A stretch of 64,000 nt of DNA from Cladopsammia gracilis (GCA_022457155.1 JAJGOT010000286.1:962001-1026000); one strand, 5' to 3'. Counted from the stretch's first letter, positions 25,173 through 36,142 are shown. A program made the numbers and translations. Notes: generated from the sequence alone by a model not told the origin.

Positions 25173-28100
25173 CAGGCTTTTCAAGAAAAGTTGTGAAATA
25201 CAGTGTATTTGGACTTTTTTTTGTTGCATATTCACACTGTAATTGAAGGGGTAAGTGGAATAAAGCCCTAAGTGACTTCTGATCAACTGCTAGATTCTCC
25301 TTCCAGTTTGTCTTGGATATGCTCATGTAACAAAGGGAGAATTTGGCTTCAGATCAGGAGGCACTTAGGACCTTATTCCACATAATGTTTGGAATAAGGC
25401 CCTAAGTGACTCCTGATCTATAGCCAAATTCTCCCCAAGAGCATATACAATACAAACTGGAAGGAGAATCTAGCAGTTGATCATGCTGCTGTATAGCAAA
25501 CAAAATACAGTAAAAGCCCGCATAAAAGAAACTGTGTATTAAGAACCTCCAGGCTGAAAGAATTTGACCAATAAATAAGCACGGGTAGGTCTGATATAAA
25601 AGAACCACTTCAGCTTGACAAATGAAGTAGGTTCTCATTCGAAAAATAACTAAAGGTCAGTAAACACTGACATGCTTTGACCCATTCACTCTTACACTGG
25701 CCAAAAGCGGCTGAGACAGAACCATGGTCCTTCTACCATTTGTGATGTCATCCTTTTTTATGATAAAAGATGTCTTTTGTACCTAACTCAAGCAGAAGGA
25801 AGAAATCTTTCAAAAAGTGCCCAAATGAGAGAGCTGACTTGTGAACTGGGCCAGATTTACACGTGAAAAACCTATCAGATTTGACTGGCAAAATCGAAGG
25901 AAAATCTGGTCTTTCTACCACTTGCCACTTCTTGTTAAAAAATTTCACCTTCAGGGTTTTCTGGGAAACTTTTATTTCATAAATAAAGTCTAGTGAAAGG
26001 CCAGCAATGAGGGGGGGAAATAGAATAAGAACGAAAAAATGGGGAGAAGAACGAAGAAAATGAAAAGTCAAGCTTCTGCGCATGCCCAAAACCAAAGGTT
26101 GAATTTTTTGACCCTGAACAAAAAGGAAGCTTAGTTTTCATGTTACAAGCAAGGTTTTGGACAATTTCTCATAGCAATTTGCCTCCACAGCAATCAAACA
26201 ATGGCATTGATGACTTCAAATTGCCATTTTCTACAAATTCTCCAGGAGTCAATGAGTTAAGGGCCATTGGAAACACACTGTGAAGTAAAAAAAAAAACTA
26301 TAAACTACCAGCTCAGAAGAGAGTCAGTTGTAAAACCTAAAGTAAACCCACAGCGTTTTATGAGTTCATTTGTAATTTGCCTAATTTTTAAAATATACAA
26401 GTTAGCTTTTACCATTATTAGAATTTCTTATATATTTGCTATAGCATTATAGTATTTTATTAATAGTATCAACTTCTTGTACTGTAGCTTGCTTTTACAT
26501 TCATATTTGTAATCGGATATGTGTGTTTATCTTATGAATTTAAAGACTCATCAATCTTACCCAGTTTATTTATTAATGTTAGTGTGTCTTCAACCTATAA
26601 GTAAGAACATGTTTAAGAAGAACCTATTTTCAGCCTGATTTCTCATAACACATCCAATAATTTATATAAGAACCATTACAACCTGTCACAGAAAATCATG
26701 GGTTCTATTATGCGGATTTTTACTGTGTGTGACTGCTTGGAGAAATGGAATTTCTGTTATTCAAGTCAAATCTGACTTGTTCACTGTATGCCACCCATAA
26801 GACACAGAGTTGAACACTTAATTTCAGTTCTCTACTATTGTATCCGGAAGCTGTCTATATAGTTACTTGGATAGTAATAATGTGAATTACCTGTCTTTTT
26901 TGCTGGAACAAGTCAAACATGTTTTCCATGTCAATAAATGACTGCTGAATCATCCTAAAACATTCAGTTTTCAGTATTAAAACGTGGTTTGAAATTTCAG
27001 TTACATGTCCATAACATTATATTAGGGTACAATCATGATGTTTGGTCTTCTTACAGCTGTTTTCACATAACTTTACTGCGCGGTGTTGCGAAGTTCGTTG
27101 GTAAATTGGGTACTAGGCTATGAACTAGCCAATAGCCCTTTTCACGGTTGATTTTTCTCATTTGCATTACAATGTTATCCAACGTGGATGCGAGGCAATT
27201 TCGGGCTAAAACTACAAAATAGCCCGAAATTGCCTCACATACATGCTAGATTTCATTGTAATGCAAATGAGCAGAGTTAACCGTGAAAAGGGCTATTATA
27301 TTGCGAAGTGCGGAATGTAATTCAAAACTTAGAAACGAAGTTGGCAACTTCATTCCCGCCCCTTCCCGTTCGCAAGAACCGATCTACAACATTTGCTACC
27401 GTTCTTCTTTGCAAATTAAACTGTCGAGCTATTTCATATGCTTTCAAACCCTCTAGCCACTTGTCCAAGATCTTGCGTCGAGCTTCAATCAGCAGCGACT
27501 TTCCATGCGTAGTCAATGTTTCCATCTGCAAGACAGTTAAAATGTACTTCGGCGGGAATGAAGTTGCCAACTTCGTTTCGAAGTTTCGAATTACATTCCG
27601 CACTTCGCAATGTAATTGGCTAGTTTGTAGCCTAGTACCCAAAAAGTAAAGTTATGTGAAAACAACTGTAATAAGTAGTCTAAAGGAATTTTTGGAAAAA
27701 GAGTATTTGCAAGTTCTGAAATTTTATGATTTGAAATAAGCTTCCCTTTCTGGTGTCCTGAAAATTAAATAAGCCCCCTGGGGCTTAAGGATGTTCGCAC
27801 TAATTGTTTACGCACATCCTTACTGTGCACGCAATTCATGTTGCAACGCCATGCCACGTCATGCACGAGCATGCGTGCAAGAGAAGAAATCTAAGCACAT
27901 AAAAGGCTGGTAGCCGCTGCATTAACTTTGCTTAGTTTTAACTCGCTTGGATGGTTGGTGACCCCCATTTTTTTCTGATAGATAATTTTCTTTTCCAATT
28001 CTTGATAGATTGTGAAAAAATTTCTACCCGCAAAAACTTGCCGCTGTCAGAGTATACAAATGCTGTTGTTCAAAGATTAGATTTCCTTAAAGGGACATCA

Positions 28101-31100
28101 CCAGTTGAATGAATTTGCTTTATAGACCCACTCATATAAAATTTGGCACAGAAAGTAGCATTTTAGAGATTCATTTACAATACTTTTAGACTAACAGACA
28201 TTGGGGCCATATCCAGTAAGGAAGAACCATTTTTCAATATTAGGGTCACCTTTCAGATATCTTTTCTTCGAAAAAAAGTTGGTGACCCCCAATTTTTTTG
28301 CGCTTCTGACATGAGTAACTCATTACCTAGCTGTAGCAAAAGTTTTATAAAAAAAATCAATGTTAGAAGATTTTTGGGCGAACACCCTTAATGGAGCTTA
28401 ACAGTAAGTAAATTAATTCATAATGTCAGTTTTTAACCCACTAAATTGCTACTTTCTTACCTGTAGTAAGTCCCAAAGTAGTTGAGAGGTATGTAGAGTT
28501 GCAGGGTGTAGGTGACAAATAGAACAAAATCGCCAACCTACAGAAAATAGTGCACATAATGCAGGGCATGAAGCAACTAGGAGTATTGCTACTCCCCCCT
28601 GGATGGGATGCTAGTCCATCACAGGGTGACCTGGTTTATATACTATGAAGTGACTAGGAGTATTGCTACTCCCCCCTGGATGGGATGCTAGTCCATCACA
28701 GGGTGACCTGGTTTATATACTATGAAGTGACTAGGAGTATTGCTACTCCCCCCTGGATGGGATGCTAGTCCATCACAGGGTGACCTGGTTTATATGCTAT
28801 GAAGTGACTAGTAGTATTGCTACTCCCCCCTGGATGGGATGCTAGTCCATCACAGGGTGACCTGGTTTATATACTATGAAGTGACTAGGAGTATTGCTAC
28901 TCCCCCCTGGATGGGATGCTAGTCCATCACAGGGTGACCTGGTTTATATGCTATGAAGTGACTAGTAGTATTGCTACTCCCCCCCTGGATGGGATGCTAG
29001 TCCATCACAGGGTGACCTGGTTTATATACTATGAAGTGACTAGGAGTATTGCTACTCCCCCCTGGATGGGATGCTAGTCCATCACAGGGTGACCTGGTTT
29101 ATATGCTATGAAGTGACTAGTAGTATTGCTACTCCCCCCCTGGATGGGATGCTAGTCCATCACAGGGTGACCTGGTTTATATACTATGAAGTGACTAGGA
29201 GTATTGCTACTCCCCCCTGGATGGGATGCTAGTCCCTCACAGGGTGACCTGGTTTATATACTATGAAGTGACTAGGAGTATTGCTACTCCCTCCTGGATG
29301 GGATGCTAGTCCATCACAGGGTGACCTGGTTTATATACTATAAAGTGACAAGGAGTATTACTACTCCCTCCTGGATGGGATGCTAGTCCATCACAGGGTG
29401 ACCTGGTTTATATACTATGAAGTGACTAGGAGTATTGCTACTCCCCCCGGATGGGATGCTAGTCCATCACAGGGTGACCTGGTTTATATACTATGAAGTG
29501 ATTAGGAGTATTGCTACTCCCCCCTAATGAGTGTTCAGGACTCACCCCTAGCTGTCCATCAACCACTAATTTGCCACAGTAGAGTGTCCCAGCCAAGAGA
29601 CCACCAGTGATTATAGTGTTCTGAGCTGTGTTCAAGATTGCAAGAGATGCAATGGTCTCCCACTCACAGCTCTATAAGTAAACATTGAATAATTCAACGT
29701 TATTGCACTAATTGTTTTTGCAAAGTTAAGGAAGAAAGGAAGGAAGAAAGGAAAGAAGGAAGGAAGGAAGGAAGGAAGAAAGAATGCACAAATTAAAGTG
29801 TACCTGGTAGTCCTTGATAGCTTCATCAAGTCTTTCCACTTCAAAGTCCTCTCCGCTGTAATATTTTACCTGAAAATGTGATCAACATTAAATTTCTCTT
29901 TAGACTAGTATATTGTCATCAAGCTGACAGGTAATGAGAAGAAAAAACATCAACTGAACTGAATATATGTAAGATGAAAATCACAGCATCATAATCAAAC
30001 AAAATACAGCAACAAGAGAGAAAATTTTGGTCTTGGAATGTGTCCTGCTTCCATACTCTTTACACCTGAAAAACTATTGATGAGGCAAATGACACAGTAG
30101 GGTCAGTACCTTACCCATGTACACAGCCTTATAATCCAAGTATTAATGTCCTGGTTAGAAATAGGATTATTCAGCATGGCATAGCTGTTGGAGAACCCAT
30201 TATTTGAAGTCCTACTCAGTTGCTGAGACTGGCCTTTTTTAAAGGGCCAGTCTCAGCAACTGAGTGCAGCTGGGGATTGGAAACAGACTTCAACATGCAT
30301 ACAGGGACGATTTTACACCTGGCACTCACCCCTTTGGTCATTGAAAACTTCCATCACTTTGCATCACTTTGTCCTTCTGGCTTTTGTTATATCTTAACCT
30401 TTTTCTCCCATCTAACAAATTCCATTTTTGCTGGTTCCAACCCCTGTTCTTTCAATCATTTGTACCTCCCCCCCATCCCCCCCATATTAGAAAGCATTCT
30501 CTAACTTACAGTTTCAAAGTTCAGCAAGGAGTCAACAGCTTTTGCCTTGGCAGCATTATCCTTGTCATTCATCTCACGACGGAACTTGGTTCGCCACTCA
30601 GTGATCACAATGGTAGCAGCTGAATCAAATTACATAATACAGAAGTGCTTGAAAAAATGCCTTGATGTAATGCCATGGTAGGTTTAGGTTATTGCTAAGT
30701 TAAAACATAATAAGAGTCTCACCAATATAGAGAAACATGGTCATGAAGACAATCAATCCAAACCAGCCATTGAAAGCAACAATGAAGTACACAATGGCCA
30801 CTCCAATGTCAGCAAATGTTGGGACAATATTGAACAAAAGGTAACTAAAAGCACAAAAAGAAAACATGCATTAGTTGGACAATGATTGCTCAAGGTCCCA
30901 TATGCACGCACCCACCCACCCACCCACCCACCCACAACACCCTTCTTTCAGTCACCGTGGCAAAATGACATACTGTAAACATCGGTGTATAAGCCACACT
31001 TGCAGAAAAGCCGCACCCCAAGTTTTGAAGCTCAAATTTTGAAAAAAATTGTTTCGAACTAACAATCAATCTGTATTCAAAGGCCTATGAATCATTGTTA

Positions 31101-34100
31101 AGCTGTTATGTACACACATTTATTATACGACTAAGTCAGTCAGAGGGCCAATAACTAAAATCAACCAATCAGAATGCTTGATTGCCGGTCCAATATTCTC
31201 TGAGTATTGGACCAAGGATTGTCCCGAAAGATCCCGCATTATTAACCAAGCTTGCTCGGGACTGTACTAGGAGAATATCGGCCCTCGGTTTTTTTTTAAT
31301 AACCTCACTGTGCTCAATCTGTACCGTCGAGACCTCGGGCCGATATTCTCCCGGTACAGCCCTCATGCTTGGTCAATAAGATATATGTATAACTCATTAA
31401 CCAAGAGAAAGGGCCGCCCATAATGGGAGAATACAGACCTGACCTATAGAAGACAGAGGGCCGATATTCTCCCAGTACAGTCCTAAGCGAGCTTGGTGAC
31501 TAAGTGATTTATTGCATGCCTGAAAAATGTGAAAAAATCCGATGATTCCCTTTCAGAAAATTACTTGGTCTGATATTGGATCAGCAAATAAGAATTTTGA
31601 TTGGTTATCAGCCCTCCGAAATATATCTTAGTCATGTAATAACATGTTTATGTTGGAATGGAGTTAAAGACCACAAAATAAACTTACTTTAGCAGATTGT
31701 AAATGCTGTTTGCACCTCTATCTACCATCCTGATCACTTCGCCAGTTTTACGATTCAAATGCCAGCTGAGGGACAGGCTGAAAATGTTCAAGTCAAGGCA
31801 AAATGTGTAAACTTAACTCATGCTCCACACTTTGGACAGAATTAAATGGTGGTTGTAGAATTTGGTGACTGTTATGTTTTAATTTGTGTCTGATACTTTT
31901 TTAACAGATGAAATCCTAATTTAAAGTGTTGCTATTGAAACAAAAGCTTAGTCAGGGCTGTCACTATTGTTTAAAGTATTGGTAACTGAAAAAAAAAAAT
32001 TAGTGCTTAATGCTTTGTTTGTCTACCAGAGTACTGAAGATCAGAATAAAATATTGTATTTTCTGGGGCAAATTGCCAGCTTGAGCTCCCTGCCATTTTT
32101 CACAACCCTGTGAGTGTCAAAGAGCTCTACATACATCTTATTGTCACTTACAGTGTTCATTTAATTGTCAATTTTTTGCATAAAAATTAAAGATTTGACA
32201 ATTTGCCCCTTACTTAAAGCACTTAGTTACTATAGGAGGAAAAGGTTGAAAACACATTGTGTAGTTCCAGGAGAAATCCATACCCACCCCATGGAAGGTT
32301 ATTGGAAATTCCTAGGGGGAGGGGGGTCTTAAAAGCCAACATTTTAGAAGCAAAGTATGAAGCTAAACTGGAATTTCCTGGGGGGATGGGGGGTGCTAAA
32401 CAACAAACCTTCCGTGGGGGGAGTATGGATATTATCTGGAACTGCACATTTCCATACCTGTGAAGATGTGCAAAGAGCCGCACTTGAAGAGTTCTGCTGG
32501 TGAACTGTTGAATCTTTATCCACAGGAATGCCTTGATGTTGCTTAGCAACCCAATCCCTCCAGTTCCACCTCCCTGTAAAAACCTTAACGCCACGTAAAT
32601 CAGGATCAGATGCCAAGGGTCTGTGATTGCGACATTTCCTGGCGTCAGGTGGTTAACTACAATGAAACAGAATAAATTTTTAATCAAAGGATCCTATGAG
32701 TCAACTTGTGAAGACAAAACTTTCTGACCCTCCCCTCTCCAAGATGTTTCACTTCACCGACCCCTCCCCCCACCCCCTGCATCTAACTCCCCACCCTCCT
32801 CGCTCTCCAAGCCATTCCCATGGGTAATGTAGGTGATTATTGCACATTGCAGGCTCAATGTTCACCTACCCTCCCCTGTCCTGGGCATTTTGCTCTAATG
32901 AACCCCCCCCCCTCTCCCCACTTCTTACAATCCAAACACCCTGAAGTCAATTAAAGAAACAAGGTTGTGCTTTGTTTTTTTCTTCTGATAAATGCTATTA
33001 CTCGTGTTAGACACAGTAAATAACTTGAAAACTAAAAAATTAAAAACATGAAATTAAAAAAAGAAGTTTCACTCACCTATTATCTTATACATGTAAGGAA
33101 CAAGAACATTCACAGCACGGCCAGCTCCCAGGATAAGAAAGCACACAACTACCTTGACTTGAAGGCCCCTAGGAACAACAAAAGAACATCATTATTATTA
33201 GAGGGGCTGCATTGTCTAGAGGGTAAATTCCTCAGATAAATCTGACAAGCAACACGGCGTCAAAACAGCAACATCAGGAAAATGAAATAATAGCGAATGA
33301 CAAGAAGATTATCTGAAATTGCAAAATAGTAACGTGGTGGACAGCGACATGCGAACCTCGCGAAATGACAAGGTTTAAAATTCAGTCTAGGGACATGCAC
33401 CCCTTCTCAGGTTCTTAGTATTTAAGTTTGCAGCTACGTTTGATGAGAAGCCCATCCACTTAAACTAGTATCTTGTTTGGAGTGTGGGCGAGGGGTGTTG
33501 AACTGTACTCCTGGGGTCAATCTAATAAAACTTTTACACTTGTAATTTACAAGTGTATCTACTGTTTTCAACCTCTGAAACAATGGCTATATGCTGTGGT
33601 GCAATTTTGTCCTTGGTGCAAGTTTTACTTTCCTTTGTTTTTGGGTATGGGAATGTATGATAATGTATGATTTTTTTTTTTTTTTTTTTTATGATAATGT
33701 ATGATGAGTTTTAAACAAAGGAAAATAAAATTTGCACCAAGGACAAAATTGCACCACAACAGCTACACTTGTAAATAGGCCATTTGCACGATGACGTCAT
33801 TTGACTACTACTACCAGAATTCATTTCGTTTTTCCTTTCTTATTTAAATTTTGTAATCCCAGTGCGGTTTAAATAACAATAGCCCTAATTTGCACTACAA
33901 AACAAAAAACTAAAGGATTCTGGTAGTAGTAGTCAAATGACGTCATCATGCAAATGGCCTATTACACTTGTAAAGGTTTTATTAAATTGACCCCTGGTTC
34001 CCACTCATGTGCAGTGGCTCTCGCATCTTTGTACATTTGTACCGCACAATTGCGTGATTTTCATTTGAGTGTCGGAAGTTACCTTGCAAGTGCTCTGGTT

Positions 34101-36142
34101 TTGCATTGCTACCGCTTTGTGATTGGCTAACAAATCTCAGCCACTTTATCAACTAATTAGAAGTGAAACCAAAACCATTTGACTGCTCACACACATTTTC
34201 CGGCACTTTGCTTCATACCCTGATTGGTTCACTGGATTGTCCGCATCTGTTGTGATTGGTTAGTAAAGAGTGATATCTTTGGTTTTGGTTTCATGACACT
34301 TCTTCTCTTTCCCATTTACCCATTTACTCAACCTTGTGTAGCCTGCTTCCTACACAGGATTCCCAAGATGAAAAAAAGGTTTTTTTGTCCCCTTTTCTCT
34401 AGAAATGCCCTTCACTGTAGTTACCTGTCTGCGGGCCATAAGAAGGGCCATAACATCTTTGTTTTTTGCCAGAGATCTTTAAAAGCTGATTGTCCACGGC
34501 GATCAGTTGCCTTAAAAAAAAAAGCAACAGTCTTAAACAGTAAAATTAAATGAAATCCTAGAGTGTGATCATTCAAATGAAAGCTACATGTGCTGAGCAG
34601 TGATACTGTTTATCACGCTTATGGTGTCCCTACTTATCTTGTGAATATGGAAAGCGCTGAACGAGATATGGTAAACAGGAACAGATATGCAAATTAGAAA
34701 TCGTCTGGGAAGTAAACTTTTTTGTAATTCCCCAGTGCATGCATTACATCATCCAGTTGTCTCAACAGTCTCGTTTCACACAATGGATATTCACAGCATG
34801 TCACGCTAAGATGTTTTCATCATTTTAAATCTGTTTACTCTTCAATTCTTTGACTTCAAACTCAGTATGGAAAATTAAAACAGATCTTTGGACTTTAAAT
34901 GGATTTTGTAGCATTTAGGGTAAAATGTCACTCTATCGATTGATCACTGTCACTGCTCGCTCACTCGGCTGTAAACCTTTGTTAGTAAATCCCCAGTGTA
35001 TTAAGTCATCCAGTTGTCTTGTTCACAAGCTAACACGATGCATATTTATGTCATGCTAAGATGTTTTCATTGTTTTAAATTGTCATTAAAGTTATTTACG
35101 CTGCTAAAAGTCAAGTGTCATATGGATCAGTTCATCAAGTGTATACCTGTCTCTATATACCATGATTTTTTTGCTGAAGAATCTTTTATTTTCGAGTGTT
35201 TCATATTCAAAGAGTTGGCTCATAGGAGCCTTTGATTTTATATAATTTGAGAATTTTTTTTTTAATTTTGACATTGGGCATGTTACAACATGGTACACAA
35301 AAATAAGAAGAAAGTTGCCTTACTGCAGTTCCTTCCAGAAATGTTGGTTCTTCCTTGACAGGTACTTGTGGCTTGGGTGGACGATAAAGCCCTGGTCCTA
35401 TTAGTCCAAACAGAAAGATCAGAATGATGATCGTGTAACGTGACACAAACAAGCCAAACTCAGCTTCCTGGATCCTTGAATTCCGGCCAAACCACCAGTG
35501 AGAATTATTCCACGAGATGAAGGATAAGTTCTCAAGAACAAATGCCAGCGCCCAAAACAGAAGCAGGCCAAGTGAATGCCTGCTGATGTGAACCTTGAAA
35601 TACTGTGCACTTTCAGTACGTAGAACATAAAATGCCAACATCCACGTAATGAACATCCCAGCGTCATTAACAATAACATAGCCTTGCAGTCTGTCCTTTG
35701 CAATAGCAGCTTTGGTTATCACATCAACAACAGGAACAAACAGAAGGATAATGTGTAAGAACTGTTGAAATGTGTAGAAAAATGATGTGCGGTTGTCTCC
35801 ATGGACAAATTGAGCTGGATTTGTAATAGAATCAATGGCACCATTATCTAATTCACATCGACCATCAATGCGCTTGCATTTCAACACACAATCGCAGGTT
35901 TTGCTTTGATCTCTTAAAATTTCCTGAACAGATGTCGACTCAGCATCAGACAGCAGTGTATGCCGGTTGCCTTCTGCATGAATCTTTCTTTTTTTCCACA
36001 GTTGAACCAGAAAGATTATTAAGATAAAGAAAAGCAAAGCAGCAGGGGGTACAGTCCCCATGATGCATCTTGGCAAGCCTGAGTCCTCAGATGCCCGACT
36101 TGTCAAAGTTTCATTGAAGTCACAATACTGAGTGCAAATCAT
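18311..36142 (-). CDS. ABCB6: ABCB6-type ABC transporter (half transporter with TMD0), 19 coding exons, complete
   Basis: ATP-driven exporter of the ABCB6 class, described in vertebrates for porphyrin/heme-related and heavy-metal transport in endolysosomal, mitochondrial-outer or plasma membranes (location debated). Exons: 36142-35324, 34510-34425, 33168-33077, 32656-32458, 31777-31688, 30844-30723, 30619-30510, 29869-29804, 29671-29546, 28537-28461, 26954-26891, 25078-24993, 24318-24156, 23645-23572, 23236-23136, 22490-22378, 20358-20264, 19622-19554, 18434-18311. They sum to 2,676 bases (891 residues), every junction is GT/AG and all phases agree. Residues 1-273 are an ABCB6-like TMD0: N10-E-T glycosylation motif, Cys7 and Cys26 (the vertebrate luminal disulfide pair), several membrane segments. 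The six-helix domain includes FLQGGGTGG and QQFTSR. The ATPase has Walker [10 protein letters not shown] (667-675), Q-loop Gln715, LSGGEKQ (771-777), Walker B LVLLDE (791-796), SALD and H-loop His827, all intact. The tail is acidic/Lys-rich. It is about 50 residues longer than human ABCB6, mostly in TMD0. It lies head to head with the FERM gene. Confidence 0.95.
18808..18907. repeat. Intron 18 duplicated segment, copy 1
   Basis: ACCCGAGACACAATCCATCA through TTTATTTAAAGGATAGCAA; matched by copy 2 at 19446-19541 with about 85-90% identity by eye. Confidence 0.65.
19209..19355. mobile_element. Palindromic MITE with GGTTGTTCAA ends
   Basis: GGCCTCGGTTGTTCAA and its complement at the ends, with inner GTGGATA / TATCCAC pairs, in ABCB6 intron 18. 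Confidence 0.75.
19446..19541. repeat. Intron 18 duplicated segment, copy 2
   Basis: Same orientation as copy 1, ending ATTTAAATGATAGCAA just before ABCB6 exon 18 (19554). Confidence 0.65.
19649..19927. mobile_element. CCAAT-rich MITE, copy 2
   Basis: Ends TTTTCAACTGAGTGTCG and CGACACTCAATTGAAAA. Four CCAAT/ATTGG boxes and CGGCACCAAGCGCGGGAAAA inside. Lies in ABCB6 intron 17, 27 bases from exon 18. Confidence 0.7.
19954..20160 (+). repeat. Interspersed repeat, CTCTTTGGCAGT variant
   Basis: Carries AGACATGTAGTGTAGTTCTA, GACCATTCAAATGAAACCTC and TTGCATGGTACCATTTG. Further copies at 23355-23550, 56085-56285 and partly 62690-62850. Confidence 0.6.
20385..20555. mobile_element. TA-flanked palindromic MITE next to ABCB6 exon 17
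   Basis: Ends GACTATTTTGCTAATGTTGT and complement, TA on each side. Long, almost perfect arms (over 70 bases each). Confidence 0.8.
21323..21790 (-). mobile_element. 5'-truncated CR1/L2-like LINE, 3' end
   Basis: On the minus strand an open frame (21717-21412) ends a reverse-transcriptase region typical of CR1/L2 LINEs ([24 protein letters not shown]). A short 3'UTR and a (TTGA)n tail follow at 21330-21347. It is dead: only the last ~100 residues remain. In ABCB6 intron 16. Confidence 0.8.
21797..21990. mobile_element. Penelope-like terminal fragments in inverted orientation
   Basis: The two halves are inverted copies: AATTGGCCACCGTAAGGACT on the left and CCGTTGCCAATTTGCCTTAT on the right, each joined to AAAAGCTGA / TCAGCTTTT. 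The right half has GGGCCAGCGCTCGAAAC, resembling stem II and the GAAA core strand of hammerhead ribozymes of Penelope-like elements, but the CTGATGA core is altered. Confidence 0.5.
22035..22250. repeat. Microsatellite cluster
   Basis: A duplicated CTAAGCAGTTTTAGCTAGAT block followed by (ACAG)n, (GGCA)n, (GGAT)n, (GATT)n and (GATA)n runs. Confidence 0.85.
22890..22925. repeat. C homopolymer
   Basis: C-run broken by single A; in ABCB6 intron 15. Confidence 0.85.
23050..23115 (-). repeat. Single diverged unit related to the 77-bp minisatellite
   Basis: ACCCTGTGATGGACTAGCTC and CGTCCCATCCAGGGGGA are the complement of the core of the array at 28569-29523. In ABCB6 intron 15. Confidence 0.5.
23355..23550 (+). 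repeat. Interspersed repeat, CTCTTTGGCAGT variant
   Basis: Same words as the copy at 19954-20160. It ends about 20 bases from ABCB6 exon 14. Confidence 0.6.
23860..24107 (+). mobile_element. tRNA-derived SINE
   Basis: A box GGATAGTGGTAAGAGC, B box AGGGTTCGATTCCC, then a conserved body with CTCTGAGGAACTTTTCTCC and a 3' part with AAGTGTGACTCTCACTAAC. Lies in ABCB6 intron 13. Confidence 0.75.
24590..24962. mobile_element. TTAA-flanked MITE
   Basis: Ends AGGGGCTATATCACC and GACATAGCCCCT are inverted, with TTAA at 24586-24589 and 24963-24966. In ABCB6 intron 12. A diverged relative sharing GCAGATGGCCAGGATGGAAA is at 53730-53910. Confidence 0.65.
25121..25172. repeat. (GAAA)n microsatellite
   Basis: About 13 units, ABCB6 intron 11, 43 bases from exon 12. 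Confidence 0.9.
25256..25485. mobile_element. Inverted-repeat element
   Basis: TGATCAACTGCTAGATTCTC and its complement GAGAATCTAGCAGTTGATCA define arms; inner ATAAGGCCCTAAGTGAC words are also inverted. Confidence 0.5.
25507..26735. mobile_element. Possible 1.2-kb element with TACAGTAAAA ends
   Basis: TACAGTAAAAGCCCGCATAA near the left and TTATGCGGATTTTTACTGT near the right are inverted, as are TTAAGAACCTCCAGGCTGA and TTTCAGCCTGATTT. The interior has no coding signal. Boundaries uncertain. Confidence 0.4.
27053..27671. mobile_element. Foldback Tc1/mariner-like element with a remnant HTH reading frame
   Basis: Ends (TA)CAGCTGTTTTCACATAAC and complement, TA at each side, and arms of about 130-140 bases. 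Between the arms the minus strand has a short frame (27525-27355) reading [20 protein letters not shown] and [16 protein letters not shown]. This is a paired/Tc1-type helix-turn-helix as found at the N-terminus of Tc1-like transposases. A second MITE interrupts the left arm. In ABCB6 intron 10. Confidence 0.65.
27135..27293. mobile_element. TA-flanked MITE nested in the foldback element
   Basis: GCCCTTTTCACGGTT and complement at the ends, with GCATTACAATG and AATTTCGGGCTA arms inside. The right arm of the host element lacks it, which shows it inserted later. Confidence 0.7.
27789..28387. mobile_element. TTAA-flanked MITE with GGATGTTCGC ends
   Basis: TTAA at 27785-27788 and 28388-28391, inverted ends GGATGTTCGC and GGCGAACACCC. 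Low-copy interior without coding signal. In ABCB6 intron 10. Confidence 0.65.
28569..29523. repeat. 77-bp minisatellite, about 12.4 copies
   Basis: The unit contains TGGATGGGATGCTAGTCCAT and ACAGGGTGACCTGGTTTATA. Two sub-variants (GACTAGG... and GACTAGT...) alternate through the middle copies, giving a higher-order dimer. It fills nearly all of ABCB6 intron 9 and ends 23 bases from exon 9. Confidence 0.95.
29728..29783. repeat. (GGAA)n-type microsatellite
   Basis: GGAAGAAA/GGAA repeats in ABCB6 intron 8, 21 bases from exon 8. Confidence 0.9.
30213..30265. repeat. Perfect hairpin
   Basis: ACTCAGTTGCTGAGACTGGC and complement around TTTTTTAAA. In ABCB6 intron 7; it could form a strong stem-loop in the pre-mRNA. 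Confidence 0.8.
30911..30934. repeat. (CCAC)n microsatellite
   Basis: CCCA repeats in ABCB6 intron 5. Confidence 0.85.
31175..31490. repeat. Inverted GGCCGATATTCTCC repeat cluster
   Basis: Three occurrences of (C)GGCC(G)ATATTCTCC(C/T) with adjacent GTACAG, in both orientations, in ABCB6 intron 5. Element boundaries unclear. Confidence 0.5.
33513..33994. mobile_element. Outer palindromic element with a nested MITE
   Basis: Ends GGGGTCAATCTAATAAAAC and complement. Inner TGTGGTGCAATTTTGTCCTT arms are inverted. In ABCB6 intron 2. Confidence 0.6.
33778..33959. mobile_element. Nested TA-flanked MITE
   Basis: Arms GGCCATTTGCACGATGACGT and complement, TA flanks at 33776-33777 and 33960-33961. Confidence 0.75.
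34059..34301. mobile_element. CCAAT-rich MITE, copy 3
   Basis: TTCATTTGAGTGTCGGAAG at the left, TTTGGTTTCATGACACTTC at the right, and ATTGG boxes between. In ABCB6 intron 2, about 120 bases from exon 2. Confidence 0.6.
34713..35105. repeat. Diverged tandem duplication in ABCB6 intron 1
   Basis: Segments about 34713-34850 and 34983-35105 share CATCCAGTTGTCT, CATGCTAAGATGTTTTCAT-like words and TTTTAAAT in the same order. Confidence 0.55.

Noticed and set aside
28569..29523. CRISPR-like regular repeats
   Set aside because: Units are contiguous 77-bp tandem copies without unique spacers, inside a eukaryotic intron; a minisatellite.
32344..32616. 90-codon minus-strand frame overlapping ABCB6 exon 4
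   Set aside because: Alternative frame of the exon; the ABCB6 frame with FLQGGGTGG is clearly the coding one.
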